From an uncultured Pelagibacteraceae bacterium (GTDB taxonomy: Bacteria > Pseudomonadota > Alphaproteobacteria > Pelagibacterales > Pelagibacteraceae), in NCBI GenBank assembly GCA_902531455.1, contig CACAEM010000013.1, positions 1-13,374 on the forward strand: a DNA stretch of 13,374 nt, read 5' to 3'. Within the stretch, counting starts at the first letter, position 1, and each line of letters begins with the position of its first letter. Made by a program: the position numbers and the translations under genes. Under the pieces are notes generated by a model. The model had not been told where the DNA came from, did not search any database, and saw only the letters and a program-made list of their open reading frames with translations. Below are positions 13,196 through 13,374 of the stretch, piece after piece.

Positions 13196-13374
13196 TATTT
13201 ATTTACGTCCACAAGAATTCTGTTTTTTAGTTTTCCTTCAAGCATTTCTGGAAATACAGTCAATATTTCCTCAAGCCCAACTATTTTAATTGATTTTTCA
13301 ATAATACTAAAATCTACTAAACTTGGTACCTCACCCCATACGAATTCTTTTCTTTTGTTGCTTACATTAACTGA
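13195..13374 (-). CDS. AcuI/YhdH-type NADPH-dependent reductase, C-terminal end (gene continues past window)
   Basis: The last 59 codons of a medium-chain reductase. The readable part starts SVNVSNKRKEFVW and ends LEGKLKNRILVDVNK. It aligns end to end with the C terminus of E. coli YhdH (SVMTPPERRAQAW ... IQGRTLVKVN) as I recall it, and with the acrylyl-CoA reductases AcuI that clear the toxic product of DMSP breakdown in marine bacteria. The catalytic and NADPH-binding parts are outside the window, so the exact member of the zinc-less medium-chain family is not proven. The stop codon shares one base with the start of the LysR gene. In SAR11-like genomes an AcuI-type gene near a regulator would fit acrylate handling, but this is inference from a short fragment. 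Confidence 0.65.
   Translation of the reverse strand, partial: SVNVSNKRKEFVWGEVPSLVDFSIIEKSIKIVGLEEILTVFPEMLEGKLKNRILVDVNK

Overview
The window looks like the chromosome of a streamlined marine alphaproteobacterium of the SAR11/Pelagibacter type. The DNA is very AT-rich, genes are packed with 1-base overlaps or gaps of a few bases, and the gene content is typical: a ferric-iron ABC transporter, a dimethylglycine-dehydrogenase-like demethylase and an AcuI-like reductase. The taxon is inferred from composition and gene style, not from a marker gene. No CRISPR array, tRNA, rRNA or insertion sequence was seen. No stretch longer than about 120 bases lacks a gene.

Layout. (1) Positions 3-5177, plus strand: a tight run of the 3' part of a ferric-iron ABC ATPase (fbpC-like, cut by the window edge), an FAD/GcvT demethylase of the dimethylglycine/sarcosine dehydrogenase family, a TauD-type Fe(II)/2-oxoglutarate dioxygenase and an AEC permease. 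(2) Positions 5179-7283, minus strand, convergent with the first run: guaC (GMP reductase) followed by a D-malate/tartrate dehydrogenase. (3) Positions 7386-8264, plus strand: a fluoroacetate-dehalogenase-type hydrolase, divergent from guaC. (4) Positions 8340-8849, plus strand: only the N-terminal third of tldD, running tail to tail into the 3' end of an iron permease gene. (5) Positions 8741-12187, minus strand: fbpA, a small Cys-rich ORF, a hairpin terminator, a peroxiredoxin, and fbpB broken by a one-base frameshift. Two adjoining 7-1-7 Fur-type palindromes lie over the fbpA promoter. (6) Positions 12305-13374, minus strand: a LysR regulator overlapping by one base the end of an AcuI/YhdH-type reductase.

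How it fits together. FbpA (periplasmic binding), FbpB (two-domain permease) and the ATPase at the left edge would form one Fe(III) importer. The ATPase, however, is about 8 kb away on the opposite strand. Where fbpC would be expected after fbpB, there is instead a tldD gene broken in mid-frame. The simplest reading is an inversion with one end between fbpB and fbpC and the other inside tldD; the right breakpoint lies near 8770-8805. An assembly chimera would give the same picture. The plus-strand run suggests oxidation of an N-methylated or other small organic substrate, but the substrate cannot be read from the sequence.

The most notable observations are the split transporter with its predicted inversion, the homopolymer frameshift in fbpB, the paired Fur-type boxes, and the Cys-motif microprotein plus peroxiredoxin lodged inside the iron-uptake operon. 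No clearly new defence or mobile system was found.
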